The notes: generated by a model not told the origin, from the sequence alone. Numbered from the stretch's first letter, positions 35,810 to 45,922 are shown. The stretch: 64,000 bases of DNA from Rhizobium brockwellii (GCF_000769405.2 NZ_CP053439.1:3840001-3904000); one strand, 5' to 3'. Numbers and translations: made by a program.

Positions 35810-36763
35810 TCAGTTCTTGAGCAAAAACTCAGCGGTCTCTTCGTCGGTGATCAGAGCGTTGATTTGATGGCCGACAACGGCAGCCCTGATCGCCTTGAAT
35901 TTGCGCTTGCCCTTGGCCAGCCCAATGACCACCGACGCATCGCGGGACGGGATCGGCGCGGATGCGACGCGCTCGTTGATCGGGTTGTCGATCAACCTGC
36001 CATCGACATCGAAGATCCAGCCGCAGATTTCGCCGACGGCCCCCCCGCGCATCAGCTCCATCATCTCGTCCTTCTCGAGGAAACCGTCGACGCAAAGCGG
36101 TCCATCGATGCCGAGCTCGCCGATGCCGACGAAGGTGACATCGGCTTGCGCGCTCATATTAAGCGTCGAGCGCACCAGCTGTTGGCCATGCAGCAACTCC
36201 CGCTCCTCCGCCGAGGTGACGAGCACCGGCAGCGGCATCGGATAGTGCCGCGCCTTCACCGCATCGGCCATGCTGAAGATGACGTTGTAATAGGCCGCCG
36301 ATCCGTCCGGGGCGATATTGCCGGTCAGCGAAACGATGCGGTGATTGGGACATTCGATCGCCGGAAGCTGGTCGACGGCCGCCTTCAGCGTGCGGCCGGT
36401 ACCGATGGCGAGTACGATGGGCTCCGGCCGTTTCAGCCACCGCTCGATCTCGGCCGCCGCCGCCTCGGCGATACCGACCGTCGTCGACGACGACGCGGGA
36501 TCGCTCGGCACCACCTCCACATGTTTCAGCCCGAATTTCCGGCGCAGCTGACTGCCGAGCTCCAGGCAGGCGGCGATCGGATGATCGAGCCGCACCTTGA
36601 TCAGGCGCTCGGCGACCGCCAGCGACACCAGCCGCTGCGCCGATTGCCGCGAGATGCCCATCGCAGCGGCGATTTCGTCCTGCGTGCGCCCGGCGACGTA
36701 GTAGAGCCAGCCGGCACGCGCCGCATCGTCGAGCCGTGCAGGGGTCTCGGATCTTTTTACCAT
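35810..36763 (-). CDS. SorC family sugar-binding transcriptional regulator
   Basis: A 317-residue regulator. The HTH is RAGWLYYVAGRTQDEIAAAM then GISRQSAQRLVSLA. The SorC effector domain follows (ELGSQLRRKFGLKHVEVVPS, VLAIGTGRTLKAAVDQLPAI, IVSLTGNIAPDG, LGIDGPLCVDGFL). It lies upstream of smoE in the same direction and is the obvious candidate controller of the polyol operon, likely responding to a polyol or its phosphate. It is only distantly similar to the SorC protein at 20961. Confidence 0.9.
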   Translation of the reverse strand: MVKRSETPARLDDAARAGWLYYVAGRTQDEIAAAMGISRQSAQRLVSLAVAERLIKVRLDHPIAACLELGSQLRRKFGLKHVEVVPSDPASSSTTVGIAEAAAAEIERWLKRPEPIVLAIGTGRTLKAAVDQLPAIECPNHRIVSLTGNIAPDGSAAYYNVIFSMADAVKARHYPMPLPVLVTSAEERELLHGQQLVRSTLNMSAQADVTFVGIGELGIDGPLCVDGFLEKDEMMELMRGGAVGEICGWIFDVDGRLIDNPINERVASAPIPSRDASVVIGLAKGKRKFKAIRAAVVGHQINALITDEETAEFLLKN

Positions 36764-36912
36764 CTACTGCCTACCGCGCAAAGTGAGCCGGCGTGCCGCC
36801 GCCGAACATGATTTGAGTCTGTATCGCGCCAGATCAAAACAAAATTCCGGCAAATGTCGAGCCTGTTGCAAGGAGCCCTGCCAAATAACCGCCGTCACTC
36901 AGTCAAACCCGC

Positions 36913-37482
36913 TCAGGCAAACCATTGCACGACGAGATAGATCGCCGCCTTCACGAGACCGTAAATCACCCCGCCGGCGACGACGAGCGACACGGCCGTC
37001 ATCACGAAGCCGATCAGTGCGAAGAGACCGTCACGGCCCAATATGCCGAAAGCGAAGACCGAGATCGTGATCGCCGGCAAGATGTTGCCGAGCGGGACCG
37101 GCAGCAGCAGCACGATCGACAACAACAGGCATGCCGCCCCGGCAAGATATTCCGCTGGCGGTTCGGCGAAGATCGCCAGCCGCGGTTTCAGCATGCGTTC
37201 GGCCCAAGCAAGCCAGCGGTGAATGCGGCCGACAATGGTCTCGAAATCCTCCCGGCGCATCGAACGGTTGGCAATCACCTTCGGCAGCCAGGGTTTCAGC
37301 CCGAAGGTCAGCTGCGCTGCCAGGAAAACCAAGGGCGCGCCGAGCACGGCCGAGGTTCCCGGTGGAGTGGGAAAGGCGTTCGGCAGCGCGAAGATCAGCA
37401 TCAACGCGCTGATCGCCCTGTCGCCCATCGTGTCGAACAGATCGCCGATCGAGATCCGTTCGCGGCTCTGATCGGCGGCCAT
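36913..37482 (-). CDS. exoD: ExoD family exopolysaccharide-related membrane protein
   Basis: A 189-residue membrane protein of the ExoD family, known in S. meliloti for effects on exopolysaccharide production and nodule invasion, mechanism unclear. Visible hallmarks are ERISIGDLFDTMGDRAISAL, LIFALPNAFPTPPGTSAVLG and FLAAQLTFGLKPWLP. About four hydrophobic segments. ATG 37482 was chosen over TTG 37491; no strong ribosome site is seen for either. The 149-bp gap to the SorC gene (36764-36912) shows nothing. Confidence 0.85.
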   Translation of the reverse strand: MAADQSRERISIGDLFDTMGDRAISALMLIFALPNAFPTPPGTSAVLGAPLVFLAAQLTFGLKPWLPKVIANRSMRREDFETIVGRIHRWLAWAERMLKPRLAIFAEPPAEYLAGAACLLLSIVLLLPVPLGNILPAITISVFAFGILGRDGLFALIGFVMTAVSLVVAGGVIYGLVKAAIYLVVQWFA

Positions 37483-37895
37483 CTGCCGCAAAATGGATGA
37501 GAGGCGGCGGCCATTGGGACGTTGTCTTCGGATGGTACTGTTTTCTCTCGTATCGATCGTCGTGGGTCCGGCAGTTGATGAAAGTGTAGGGCCGGATTTT
37601 GGCGATGCAATATGCCAATTGAATGACTTGCGGGGTTAGAAATTGCGGTTGCGATCGAAGCCGACGGCCTCGGACTCACCAGATTTCTCCAACGTCCTGC
37701 CATGACGGAATGGAAGACGGAAACCCGTCCCGCCTATCCGATCTCCCCACCTGCGGGAGAGATGTCAGGCAGAGCAGAGGGGGTGGTACACGGCCCGACC
37801 ATAAAGCCGGCTGCACCACCGCCGAATGAGCGCTTGAAATTCCCCGCCAACAATGCAAGCAGACGCTGGGAGACCAGAGCAACGGCAGAGTGGCA
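37483..37895. other. Non-coding gap between exoD and ROK kinase
   Basis: 413 bp with no convincing gene. A CTCCC-type hairpin TCTCCC/GGGAGA (37742-37747/37755-37760) resembles those at 6367-6490. The promoters of both divergent genes must lie here, but no clear -35/-10 pair is visible. Confidence 0.5.
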
Positions 37896-38810
37896 ATGAT
37901 CATTTCATTCGACATCGGTGGCACCGCCATCAAAGGTGGCATCGCTCGTTCCGAGACAGACATCGTTCCCCTCCGCCGCCGCCCGACGCCCAGGGATGAT
38001 TTTGCCGCTTTCGTTGAGACCCTGCGCGGCATCATCGCCGAAACCGGCGAACAGCCGAACGGCATCGCCCTTTCCATCGCCGGCGTCGTCGATCCCGATA
38101 CGCAACGCCTGATCTGCGCCAACATTCCCTGCATCCACGACCGTACGCTTGGCGCCGACCTCGAAGCCGAGCTCGGCCTGCCGGTGCTGATCGCCAACGA
38201 TGCCGACTGTTTCGCGATGGCCGAAGCCGGTCTCGGCGCCGGCCGCGGCCACCGCATCGTCTTCGGCGCCATCCTCGGCACCGGCGTCGGTGGCGGCCTG
38301 GTTGCCGACGGGCGCCTCGTCAACGAGGCCGGCGGCTTTGCCGGCGAATGGGGTCACGGGCCGATCATCGCATCCGCAGCCGGCAATCCGCCCGTCGCCA
38401 TTCCCGCTTATGCCTGCGGCTGCGGCCAGAAAGGTTGCGTCGACACCGTCGGCGGCGCCCGCGGCCTGGAGCGGCTGCACAAGACGCTGCACGATCTCGA
38501 CCTTGCCAGCGAGGAGATCATCGCTCAGTGGCGCCATGGAGAGGAGAAGGCGACACGGACGCTCGACGTCTATGTTGATCTCGTCGCGTCGCCCTTGGCG
38601 CTGACGATCAACATCACCGGCGCAACCATCGTGCCGGTCGGAGGCGGGCTTTCCAATGTCCAGCCGCTGCTTGCCGAGCTCGACCATGCCGTGCGCGCCC
38701 GCATCCTGCGCAAGTTCGATCGCCCGCTGGTGGTGCGCAGCGAATGCCGCATCGAACCCGGGCTGATCGGCGCGGCGCTTTTGGGGCTGAAGGCCGGGAC
38801 GGCGTCTTAA
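37896..38810 (+). CDS. ROK family sugar kinase (N-acetylglucosamine kinase-like)
   Basis: A 304-residue ROK kinase. The ATP-binding DIGGT is at 6-10, the catalytic aspartate is D102 in IANDADCF, GEWGH with zinc ligand H154 is at 150-154, and the zinc motif CGCGQKGC at 174-181. It phosphorylates a hexose or N-acetylhexosamine. It faces a GH20 beta-N-acetylhexosaminidase, overlapping by 4 bp at the 3' ends, which makes GlcNAc the likely substrate. ATG 37896 was chosen; GTG 37890 is the alternative. Confidence 0.9.
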   Translation: MIISFDIGGTAIKGGIARSETDIVPLRRRPTPRDDFAAFVETLRGIIAETGEQPNGIALSIAGVVDPDTQRLICANIPCIHDRTLGADLEAELGLPVLIANDADCFAMAEAGLGAGRGHRIVFGAILGTGVGGGLVADGRLVNEAGGFAGEWGHGPIIASAAGNPPVAIPAYACGCGQKGCVDTVGGARGLERLHKTLHDLDLASEEIIAQWRHGEEKATRTLDVYVDLVASPLALTINITGATIVPVGGGLSNVQPLLAELDHAVRARILRKFDRPLVVRSECRIEPGLIGAALLGLKAGTAS

Positions 38811-40717
38811 AGCACCGGCCACATCCGCACGATCGCTGCGAAGCGATCCCAGTCCTTGCGCGCAGAAGGCGTCCAGGCAGCCTCGGCGACCGCCGGGAGT
38901 CGCGGAAAAACCAGCCGGTTGAAATAGGCGCGCGAGACGAAGTTCTCGGTCCAGATGCAGGCCTGGATGCCACGCATCTTCTCCTGCAGCACCTCCGGCA
39001 ACTCGCCCTCGGCCTCGTAAGCGTAGGTGTGTTCCGGCGGCGCGTAGCCCGCCCAGCCGGCGCCGGGCTCGGCCCAGGCCTCCGCCTGCGCCATGTCGAG
39101 ATAATAGGCCTGCCCTGGCGTCATCACCACGTCGTAGCCTTCCTGTGCCAGCTCGATGCCGACGGCGGGCTTTTCCCAGGCCATCAGCAGCGTGCCGTCG
39201 CGGTCGACGCCGCCGCCATGCGAGACCTCGTTCCAGCCGGCAAGTTTCCTGCCGCGTTCCGACAGCATGGCTTTGATACGTTTCAGGAAATAGGATTGCA
39301 GCTCGGCAGTGCCGGCAAGTTTCTCCCGCTCCATCAGTGCCTTGCAGAGCGGCGAGGAAAGCCAGGAGCCATGCGCCACTTCGTCGCCGCCGATATGGAG
39401 ATATTCGCCGGGAAACAGCGCCACTATCTCGTCGAACACCTTGCCGAGAAATTCATAGGTGAATTCCACCGCCGGATTGAGGGCGTTGTTCGGATAACCC
39501 TGCACCGAGCGGTAACTGTCCGGCGCCTCCTGCCCGTCGACGAGCTCGGGCAGCGAGAACAGCGTTGCCATGCTGTGGCCCGGAATATCGATTTCCGGCA
39601 CCACCTCGATATGCAGCGAGGCTGCATGCGCAACGATCCGCCTGGCATCCTCCTGGGTGTAATGACCGGAGCGCGTTTGCGCCCCGTCGCCGAGCTGCGG
39701 CACGAGCACTTCATCCGGCCCGCGCCGCGCGCCGATCTCCGTCAGCGTGGGATAGGCCTTGATCTCTAGCCGCCACGCTTCGTCATCGGTCAGATGCCAG
39801 TGGAAGATGTTGAGCTTGTTCCAGGCGAGAATATCAATCAGCCGGACGACGTCTGCCACCGGATAGAACTGCCTGGACACATCGAGATGGCAGCCGCGCC
39901 AGTCATAACGCGGCTGGTCGGCGATCGTGCCGAAACTGGGGAAATTGAAGCGCTCGCGATCGGCGCGGGCGCCGTGCAGCAGTTGCGCCAGGCTGATCAG
40001 CCCGTAATGCCGCCCGGCGGCATCCGCACTCGAAAGTACAATCTCATCCGCGGTAAAACGCAATTCGTAAGCGAAGGCGGCGATCGACGATTCGGTGACG
40101 AAACGAATGACCCGCCCGCCTTCGACGGCACCGAGGGAAAACGGCACATTGTCGGCCGGATAAAGCCGCTGGTAGAGCGCGAGAACCAGCGACAGCGCCT
40201 TGACCGCATCAGGCCGCGTCCGCTCGGCCGGATAAAGGACGACCGGCAGCTCTCCCGCCTTAAGCCCGAGCGCCAGCGGCCAGGGCAGCAGCGAATAAGG
40301 CTCCTCGGCCCGACCTGGCGGCAGAAGCGGCGGCGCCACGCCACCATCCCGGCCTTCGAGCATGAGATCGCCGAAACCAACAGGAACGTGGCGTCCGTCG
40401 CCAAGTGTCAGATAGGCCGATTTGATGCCAGCCGTTACATGTTTCGGCTCTCTGGTCAGCCCCTCGACGGTGAACCGCCAGCGCCCGCCGGGCGGCACGC
40501 TCAGGTCTTCGGGCGGCAGGAATTCATGGAAATGCGCGACCTGCCGCTTGAGGCTGCCGCCGTCGCAGACATGTTTGTCGGCAACCCGCGTCTCTGATGT
40601 ATAGGCGAGCGAGAAACCGGACAGCGGCTCGGTCGAAAGATTGAAAAGCGCGAAGGCGAGGCGCCCGAAACTGCCCTCGATCGGGCTCCAGCTTGCTTCC
40701 AGATGGTAATCGGTCAT
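38807..40717 (-). CDS. Beta-N-acetylhexosaminidase, GH20
   Basis: A 636-residue glycoside hydrolase that releases terminal GlcNAc or GalNAc. The first ~140 residues resemble the C-terminal beta-sandwich-like modules of some rhizobial hexosaminidases, then GH20b, then the TIM barrel. The substrate-assisted catalytic pair is D445-E446 in YLHIGGDEVAHGSW; YDWRGCHLDVSRQF and NIFHWHLTDDEAWRLEI are family hallmarks. No signal peptide is evident, so it probably acts in the cytoplasm on imported chito- or muropeptide fragments. ATG 40717 was chosen over 40780. Confidence 0.92.
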   Translation of the reverse strand: MTDYHLEASWSPIEGSFGRLAFALFNLSTEPLSGFSLAYTSETRVADKHVCDGGSLKRQVAHFHEFLPPEDLSVPPGGRWRFTVEGLTREPKHVTAGIKSAYLTLGDGRHVPVGFGDLMLEGRDGGVAPPLLPPGRAEEPYSLLPWPLALGLKAGELPVVLYPAERTRPDAVKALSLVLALYQRLYPADNVPFSLGAVEGGRVIRFVTESSIAAFAYELRFTADEIVLSSADAAGRHYGLISLAQLLHGARADRERFNFPSFGTIADQPRYDWRGCHLDVSRQFYPVADVVRLIDILAWNKLNIFHWHLTDDEAWRLEIKAYPTLTEIGARRGPDEVLVPQLGDGAQTRSGHYTQEDARRIVAHAASLHIEVVPEIDIPGHSMATLFSLPELVDGQEAPDSYRSVQGYPNNALNPAVEFTYEFLGKVFDEIVALFPGEYLHIGGDEVAHGSWLSSPLCKALMEREKLAGTAELQSYFLKRIKAMLSERGRKLAGWNEVSHGGGVDRDGTLLMAWEKPAVGIELAQEGYDVVMTPGQAYYLDMAQAEAWAEPGAGWAGYAPPEHTYAYEAEGELPEVLQEKMRGIQACIWTENFVSRAYFNRLVFPRLPAVAEAAWTPSARKDWDRFAAIVRMWPVL

Positions 40718-40904
40718 GGTCGTGCCTTGCCTCGTCAATGGGTGGCCGGGATCGCGGTTGGTCTCCCGGCATGCTTTCACAGCTTAGCTTTTTCGAGGCG
40801 GCAATGGAATCGGCGCGCAGCTCCAAGACGGAGCAGGCGGTGAAGACGCGCAGCGCTTTAGGCACCGACGCGCTTTGATGAGTAAGCTGTGACCTGCAAG
40901 GAAA

Positions 40905-40928
40905 ACGGCGCGGCTTTCGCCGCGCCGT
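40905..40928 (-). terminator. Rho-independent terminator of the RND pump operon
   Basis: ACGGCGCGGC (40905-40914) and GCCGCGCCGT (40919-40928) form a perfect 10-bp stem with a 4-base loop (GAAA on the minus strand), followed on that strand by TTTTCC. It sits two bases after the pump gene stop. Confidence 0.88.
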
Positions 40929-40930
40929 CC

Positions 40931-43900
40931 TCACTCTGCTGCCAACGCCGGCGGATGTCTGTCATCCGCCTCTTCCTGGATGGCGTCGGCATGCTGGCCT
41001 GGCTCGTCCTTTGCCTTTGGCTCCCGGCCGAAGAAAAGGGCGTAACCGGCGGGCAGAACCAGAATGGTGAGCACGGTCGCAACCAGGATGCCGCCCATCA
41101 TCGCGTAGGCAAGCGGACCCCAGAAGACACCGCGCGAGATCGGGATCAGCGCCAGCACGGCGGTCAACGCCGTCAGCATGATCGGCCGGAAACGTCGCAC
41201 GGCCGCGCCGACGATCGCTTCCTGCCGGTGCATGCCGGCCTTGATATCCTGGTCGATCTGGTCGACCAGGATGATCGAGTTGCGCATGATGATGCCAAGC
41301 AGCGCGATGACGCCGAGGATCGCCACGAAGCCAAAAGGCGCGCCGCTGATCAGCAATGCGGCCGCAGCACCAATGATACCGAGCGGGCCGGTGGCAAGCA
41401 CCAGCATCGCCTTGCCGAAATGCTGCAACTGCACCATCAGCAGTACGATGATGACGGCGAGCATGATCGGCGCCTTGGCGGCGATCGACATCTGGCTTTC
41501 CGCCGCATCTTCGGCGCCGCCCTGGATTTCGACCTTGTAGCCGGCTGGCAGGCTGTCGCGCAGATCCTTCATGTCGGCATACATCTTCATCACCACGTCG
41601 TTCGGCTGCACATCGTCAGGCAGCGTGGCGCGCACGGTGATCGTCGGCAGCCTGTTGCGCCGCCATTCGATGCCCTGCTCCATGACCGGCACGACCTTGG
41701 CGACCTGCGAGACCGGTACAAAGCCGCCGAAATCCGTCGGCACATAGACCGAGTTGACCGCCGACAGCAGCGAGCGGCTGGCATCCGGCTCGCGGGCGAC
41801 GATCGAAACCGTCTCCTCGCCGTCGCGGAAATCGTCGAGCGCAGCCCCTGACATTGCGGTCTGCAGCATCTGGCGGACGCGCTGCGAGGTGACGCCGAGA
41901 GCCCGAGCGCGGTCCTGGTCGATCACCAGCTTCATCGCCGGCACCTCTTCCAGCCAATCGTCATGGATGGCGCCGAGCTCCGGATTGGCTTGGAAGCGCG
42001 CCTTTACCTGATCGGCGATCTCCCTGACTTCCTGGCGGTCGGGCCCCATGACGCGCATCTGCACCGGCCAGCCGGTCGGCGGACCGAGGAAGAGGCGGTC
42101 GACCTTGCCGCGAATATCGGGGAAGTCTTCCGCAAGGATCGTCCGTAGCTTGACGATCAGCCGCTCGCGTGCCGGTTCGTCATTGGCCATGACCAGCAGC
42201 TGGGCGAAGTTCGGATTGCGCAGCTGCTGGTCGAGCGGCAGGAAGAAGCGTGGCGCGCCTTCGCCGATATAGGTGGCGATGAACCGCTTGTCGGGATCAT
42301 CCATCATCTTGGCTTCGAGCGCCTTTGCCTGCACCTCGACTTCCTTGATACTGGTGCCCTCGGGCAGCCAGAGATCGACGAGGATTTCCGGCCGCGAAGA
42401 TTGCGGGAAGAAATTCTGCGGAATGAATTGAAAGGCCCAGAGGCTGGTGACGAAGGTGCCGAGCGTCAAAAGCAGCACGATGACGCGGTGGCGCACCGCC
42501 CAGCCGACCGTGCCGCGCAGCCTGCGGTAGAAGCCGGTGTCGAAGGCGTCGTGATGCTCGCCGGCGTGATGGCGCTGCTTGAGGATCATATAGCCGAGCC
42601 ACGGCGTGAAGTAGACCGCGACGAACCACGAGGTGACAAGCGCGATGCCGACGACGTAGAACAGCGACCGCACATATTCGCCGGCCGTCGAGGCGGCGAA
42701 GCCGACCGGAATGAAGCCGGCCGTGGTGATCAGCGTGCCCGTCAGCATCGGGAAGGCAGTCGAGGAATAAGCGAAGCTTGCCGCGTCGATCTTGACGAGC
42801 CCCTCCTCCAGTTTTCGCTCCATCATCTCGACGACGATCATTGCATCGTCGACAAGCAGGCCGAGCGCGATGATCAGCGCGCCGAGCGAGATGCGCTGCA
42901 GGTCGATGCCGAGTTCGTACATCAGCGCAAAGGTGGCGGCCAGCACCAGCGGAATGGCGATGGCGATGACGAGCCCCGATCGCCAGCCGATCGATACGAA
43001 CGAGACGACCAGCACGATGATGAGAGCTTCGCCGAGCGCATGCATGAATTCGCTGACCGCATCCGTCACCACGTCGGGCTGGTTGGCGATCTGATCGACG
43101 GCGACGCCGTAGGGCAGCGCCTCTTCGAAACGTTGATAGGTCGCCTCCACGCCCTTGCCGACATCGGTCACGTTGAAGCCCTTGGCCATCACGACGCCGA
43201 CCTGAACGCTGTCGTGACCGTTGAAACGGTACTTGCGCTGGTAGGGGTCTTCGAGCCCGGAACTGACGGTGGCGATATCGCCGAGGCGCGTTACCTGGCC
43301 GCCGGCGCGAAGGCGCAGCTCGCGAATGTCGGCCGCCTTCTTCACGTCGCCTTCGACCGATATGCGCACCGAGCGCAGGCCGGTATCGACCGAGCCTGCC
43401 GGATCGACATTGTTCTGGCCCTTGATGGCGTTCTGCAGATCGAGGATCGTCAGGCCGCGCTCGGAGAGCGCCTTGGATGAGACGTCGATATAGATCTTCT
43501 CAGGCTGGTCGCCGATGATGACGGCCTTTTCGACGCCCGGCGTCGTCAACAGCATGTCACGCGCCTGGATCGCGAATTTCTTCAGTTCCGGATAGGAATA
43601 ACCGTCGCCGCTGATCGAATGCAGCGTGATGAAGGTGTCGCCAAACTCGTCGTTGAAATAGGGGCCGAGCAGGCCCTGCGGCAGCTCGTTGGAGATGTCG
43701 CCGACCTTCTTGCGCACCTGATAGAAGGCATCCGCCACTTCTTGCGAATTCGTGTCGCCCTTGACCTGCAGGGTGATGATCGCACTGCCCGCCCGCGTAT
43801 AGGACTTGACCCAGTCGATATGCGGCGTTTCCTGCAGCTTGCGCTCAATCTTGTTGACGACCTGGTCTTCCATTTCCTGGATGGAAGCACCTGGCCAGAG

Positions 43901-44077
43901 CGCCTGAACGACCATGACGCGGAAGGTGAATTCAGGATCCTCGCGCTGGCCCATGCGCATCAGGCCGAGCACGCCGGTGATGATGATCAGCCCGAAAAGG
44001 AAGCGGGCGATGCTTGGATGTCCGATCGCCCAGCGCGATAGATTGAAGGGCCGCTTTTCGGTGGTGGTGGCGTCCAT
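40931..44077 (-). CDS. RND efflux transporter, inner-membrane pump
   Basis: A 1048-residue proton-driven RND pump with the usual 12 membrane segments and two large periplasmic loops. Typical elements include the N-terminal FLFGLIIITGVLGLMRMGQR and LPQGLLGPYFNDEFG, and the TM4 proton-relay pair in IIALGLLVDDAMIVVEMMER. The repeat half has MVQLQHFGKAMLVLATGPLG and GIIMRNSIILVDQ. It belongs to the group with a short adaptor and TetR regulator upstream; drugs, solvents or plant phenolics are likely substrates. No outer-membrane factor is present. Confidence 0.93.
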   Translation of the reverse strand: MDATTTEKRPFNLSRWAIGHPSIARFLFGLIIITGVLGLMRMGQREDPEFTFRVMVVQALWPGASIQEMEDQVVNKIERKLQETPHIDWVKSYTRAGSAIITLQVKGDTNSQEVADAFYQVRKKVGDISNELPQGLLGPYFNDEFGDTFITLHSISGDGYSYPELKKFAIQARDMLLTTPGVEKAVIIGDQPEKIYIDVSSKALSERGLTILDLQNAIKGQNNVDPAGSVDTGLRSVRISVEGDVKKAADIRELRLRAGGQVTRLGDIATVSSGLEDPYQRKYRFNGHDSVQVGVVMAKGFNVTDVGKGVEATYQRFEEALPYGVAVDQIANQPDVVTDAVSEFMHALGEALIIVLVVSFVSIGWRSGLVIAIAIPLVLAATFALMYELGIDLQRISLGALIIALGLLVDDAMIVVEMMERKLEEGLVKIDAASFAYSSTAFPMLTGTLITTAGFIPVGFAASTAGEYVRSLFYVVGIALVTSWFVAVYFTPWLGYMILKQRHHAGEHHDAFDTGFYRRLRGTVGWAVRHRVIVLLLTLGTFVTSLWAFQFIPQNFFPQSSRPEILVDLWLPEGTSIKEVEVQAKALEAKMMDDPDKRFIATYIGEGAPRFFLPLDQQLRNPNFAQLLVMANDEPARERLIVKLRTILAEDFPDIRGKVDRLFLGPPTGWPVQMRVMGPDRQEVREIADQVKARFQANPELGAIHDDWLEEVPAMKLVIDQDRARALGVTSQRVRQMLQTAMSGAALDDFRDGEETVSIVAREPDASRSLLSAVNSVYVPTDFGGFVPVSQVAKVVPVMEQGIEWRRNRLPTITVRATLPDDVQPNDVVMKMYADMKDLRDSLPAGYKVEIQGGAEDAAESQMSIAAKAPIMLAVIIVLLMVQLQHFGKAMLVLATGPLGIIGAAAALLISGAPFGFVAILGVIALLGIIMRNSIILVDQIDQDIKAGMHRQEAIVGAAVRRFRPIMLTALTAVLALIPISRGVFWGPLAYAMMGGILVATVLTILVLPAGYALFFGREPKAKDEPGQHADAIQEEADDRHPPALAAE

Positions 44078-44106
44078 GGTCTTGTTCCCTATATCCTATG
44101 GCGCGA

Positions 44107-45246
44107 TCAGCGGACGGTCTGTTCCGTAGCGGCCAGGGCCGACTGCTGGTCCGGCACCTTCACCTTCAGGTTCTCGCTCATGAACTGCGTGCCGGCCGAA
44201 ACGACGAGATCACCGGTATCGAGGCCCTCGGTCACATGCACACCGTCGCCGGTGAAATCGGCAACCTTGATGTCGCGGCCATGCACGGTCGCCGTGTCGC
44301 GGTCGACGGTCCAGACCATCTGCTTGCCGTCCTTTTCAGCCAGGGCGCTGAGCGGGATCGAGACATAGCTGTTGCCATTGCTGACATCGGCCTCGATCGT
44401 CGCCGTCATGCCGAGCAACACCTGCGGATCGTTCGGCAGGCTCACCCGAACCGCAAAGGTACGCGACTGCTGGTCGGCGCTGCCGGAAACCTCGCGCACC
44501 TTGCCGTCGAGCACCAGCCTGTCGTCAGCCCAGAAGCTGGCCTTGACTGTCTTGCCCGGCTTGAATTCGGCAATGTCGTTTTCCGGAACCGCAATCTGCA
44601 CTTCCTTTTCGCCGTCGACGGCAACGGCGACGACGGGAGTGCCCGACGCAACGACCTGGCCGACATCGGCATTGATCGTCGTGACAATCCCGTTGTGGTC
44701 GGCCTTCAGCTCCGCATAACTCACCTGGTTCTTCGCCTGATCGAGCGCCGAGACGGCGGCATCGCGGCTTGAAACGGCCTGATCGTAACTGAGCGACGCT
44801 TGCTCGAGCTGGGATTTCGGCGAAACATTCTTGTCGAACAGCTGCTGATTGCGCTTGTTCACGAGATCGGCAGTTTCGACGCCTTTTTCAGCGGCTGCGA
44901 GATTGGCTTCCGCCGTCTTGACCGCCAGCTGGTAATCGGTGGAGTCCATCCGAGCGAGCACATCGCCCGGCTTCACTTTGTCGCCGATATCGACGAGGCG
45001 TTCGGTGATCTTGCCGGCGACGCGGAACCCCAGGTTCATCTCCGTGCGCGCCTTGACCGAGCCCGAATAGTCGAGCTTGCGGGTGTCGCCTGCCTTGGCG
45101 ATCTCGACGACCTTCACCGGCCGGATGACTTGCTTGACCTCAGCCTTCTCTTCCGAGCAGGCGGAAACGCCGACGCCGATGGCGCCGAAGAGCACGAGAC
45201 TGGCGACGGACGGCATGCGATGGCTGAGGGTCTTGAGCGAAAACAT
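44107..45246 (-). CDS. RND efflux periplasmic adaptor (membrane fusion) lipoprotein
   Basis: A 379-residue adaptor linking the RND pump to an outer-membrane channel. The signal ends in a lipobox (GVGVSAC) at about residue 29, so it is probably a lipoprotein. A lipoyl/barrel-sandwich region (LDYSGSVKARTEMNLGFRVA), an alpha-hairpin (about 95-165, SYDQAVSSRDAAVSALDQAK) and a beta-barrel follow. ATG 45246 with GGAAG upstream is preferred over the longer frame to 45369. It precedes the pump gene by 29 bp. Confidence 0.9.
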   Translation of the reverse strand: MFSLKTLSHRMPSVASLVLFGAIGVGVSACSEEKAEVKQVIRPVKVVEIAKAGDTRKLDYSGSVKARTEMNLGFRVAGKITERLVDIGDKVKPGDVLARMDSTDYQLAVKTAEANLAAAEKGVETADLVNKRNQQLFDKNVSPKSQLEQASLSYDQAVSSRDAAVSALDQAKNQVSYAELKADHNGIVTTINADVGQVVASGTPVVAVAVDGEKEVQIAVPENDIAEFKPGKTVKASFWADDRLVLDGKVREVSGSADQQSRTFAVRVSLPNDPQVLLGMTATIEADVSNGNSYVSIPLSALAEKDGKQMVWTVDRDTATVHGRDIKVADFTGDGVHVTEGLDTGDLVVSAGTQFMSENLKVKVPDQQSALAATEQTVR

Positions 45247-45296
45247 CTTCCGCACTCCTGGATCGTTTCGGGGGTTCCGACGGCGGCTGCCGTCCA

Positions 45297-45905
45297 TTAT
45301 TTCTTCAGCGCCCTGATCACGTAGTCGATCAGTTCGTCGACGCTCGCGCGGTTCGTTTTGGCAAGACATTGCGCCACCATCTGCGGATGGCAGAGCGTGT
45401 TCGTCGCCGCACCGAAGCAGCGCGAGGCAACGACCGGGTCCTGCTCGGCGAACTCGCCGGCTGCAATGCCTTCAGCAATGATTTCGGCGATGAGATCATG
45501 AATGCGATCGATGTGTTTTTCGATGACGTGCCAGTCGCGATCGATCGCGACAATGATCATCTCGTGCACCTTCATCTCGTCGAGCATCACATCCAGCGTC
45601 AACTGATGCTGGGTCTCGACATAGCGGCGCAGCCGTTCGCTGGCGCTGATCGGCTGATGGCGGATGTCGTAAGCCATCTGGTAAGCGGTGGCGAGCATGC
45701 GGCCGCAGAGCGCTTGATGGATTTCCACCTTGGAGGCGAAGAAACGATAAATATTGGCCGGCGACATGCCGAGATCACGGGCAATGTCGGCCACCGTAGT
45801 CTTGCTGTAGCCATAGTGCCGGAACAGTCGCTCGGCCGCATCGAGAATGCGCGTGACATTCTCCTGCCGCGTGATGTCGAGTGTATTTTCCGCGATGTCG
45901 TTCAT
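45297..45905 (-). CDS. TetR/AcrR family regulator of the RND operon
   Basis: A 202-residue repressor. HTH: VTRILDAAERLFRHYGYSKT then TVADIARDLGMSPANIYRFF. The C-terminal domain (MLDEMKVHEMIIVAIDRDWH, HIDRIHDLIAEIIAEG) matches the TetR_C group often found beside RND pumps. It is first in an apparent regulator-adaptor-pump operon and has a perfect 13-bp dyad just upstream, so autoregulation of the whole unit is likely. Confidence 0.92.
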   Translation of the reverse strand: MNDIAENTLDITRQENVTRILDAAERLFRHYGYSKTTVADIARDLGMSPANIYRFFASKVEIHQALCGRMLATAYQMAYDIRHQPISASERLRRYVETQHQLTLDVMLDEMKVHEMIIVAIDRDWHVIEKHIDRIHDLIAEIIAEGIAAGEFAEQDPVVASRCFGAATNTLCHPQMVAQCLAKTNRASVDELIDYVIRALKK

Positions 45906-45922
45906 AAGTTTCGGGACCTGAA

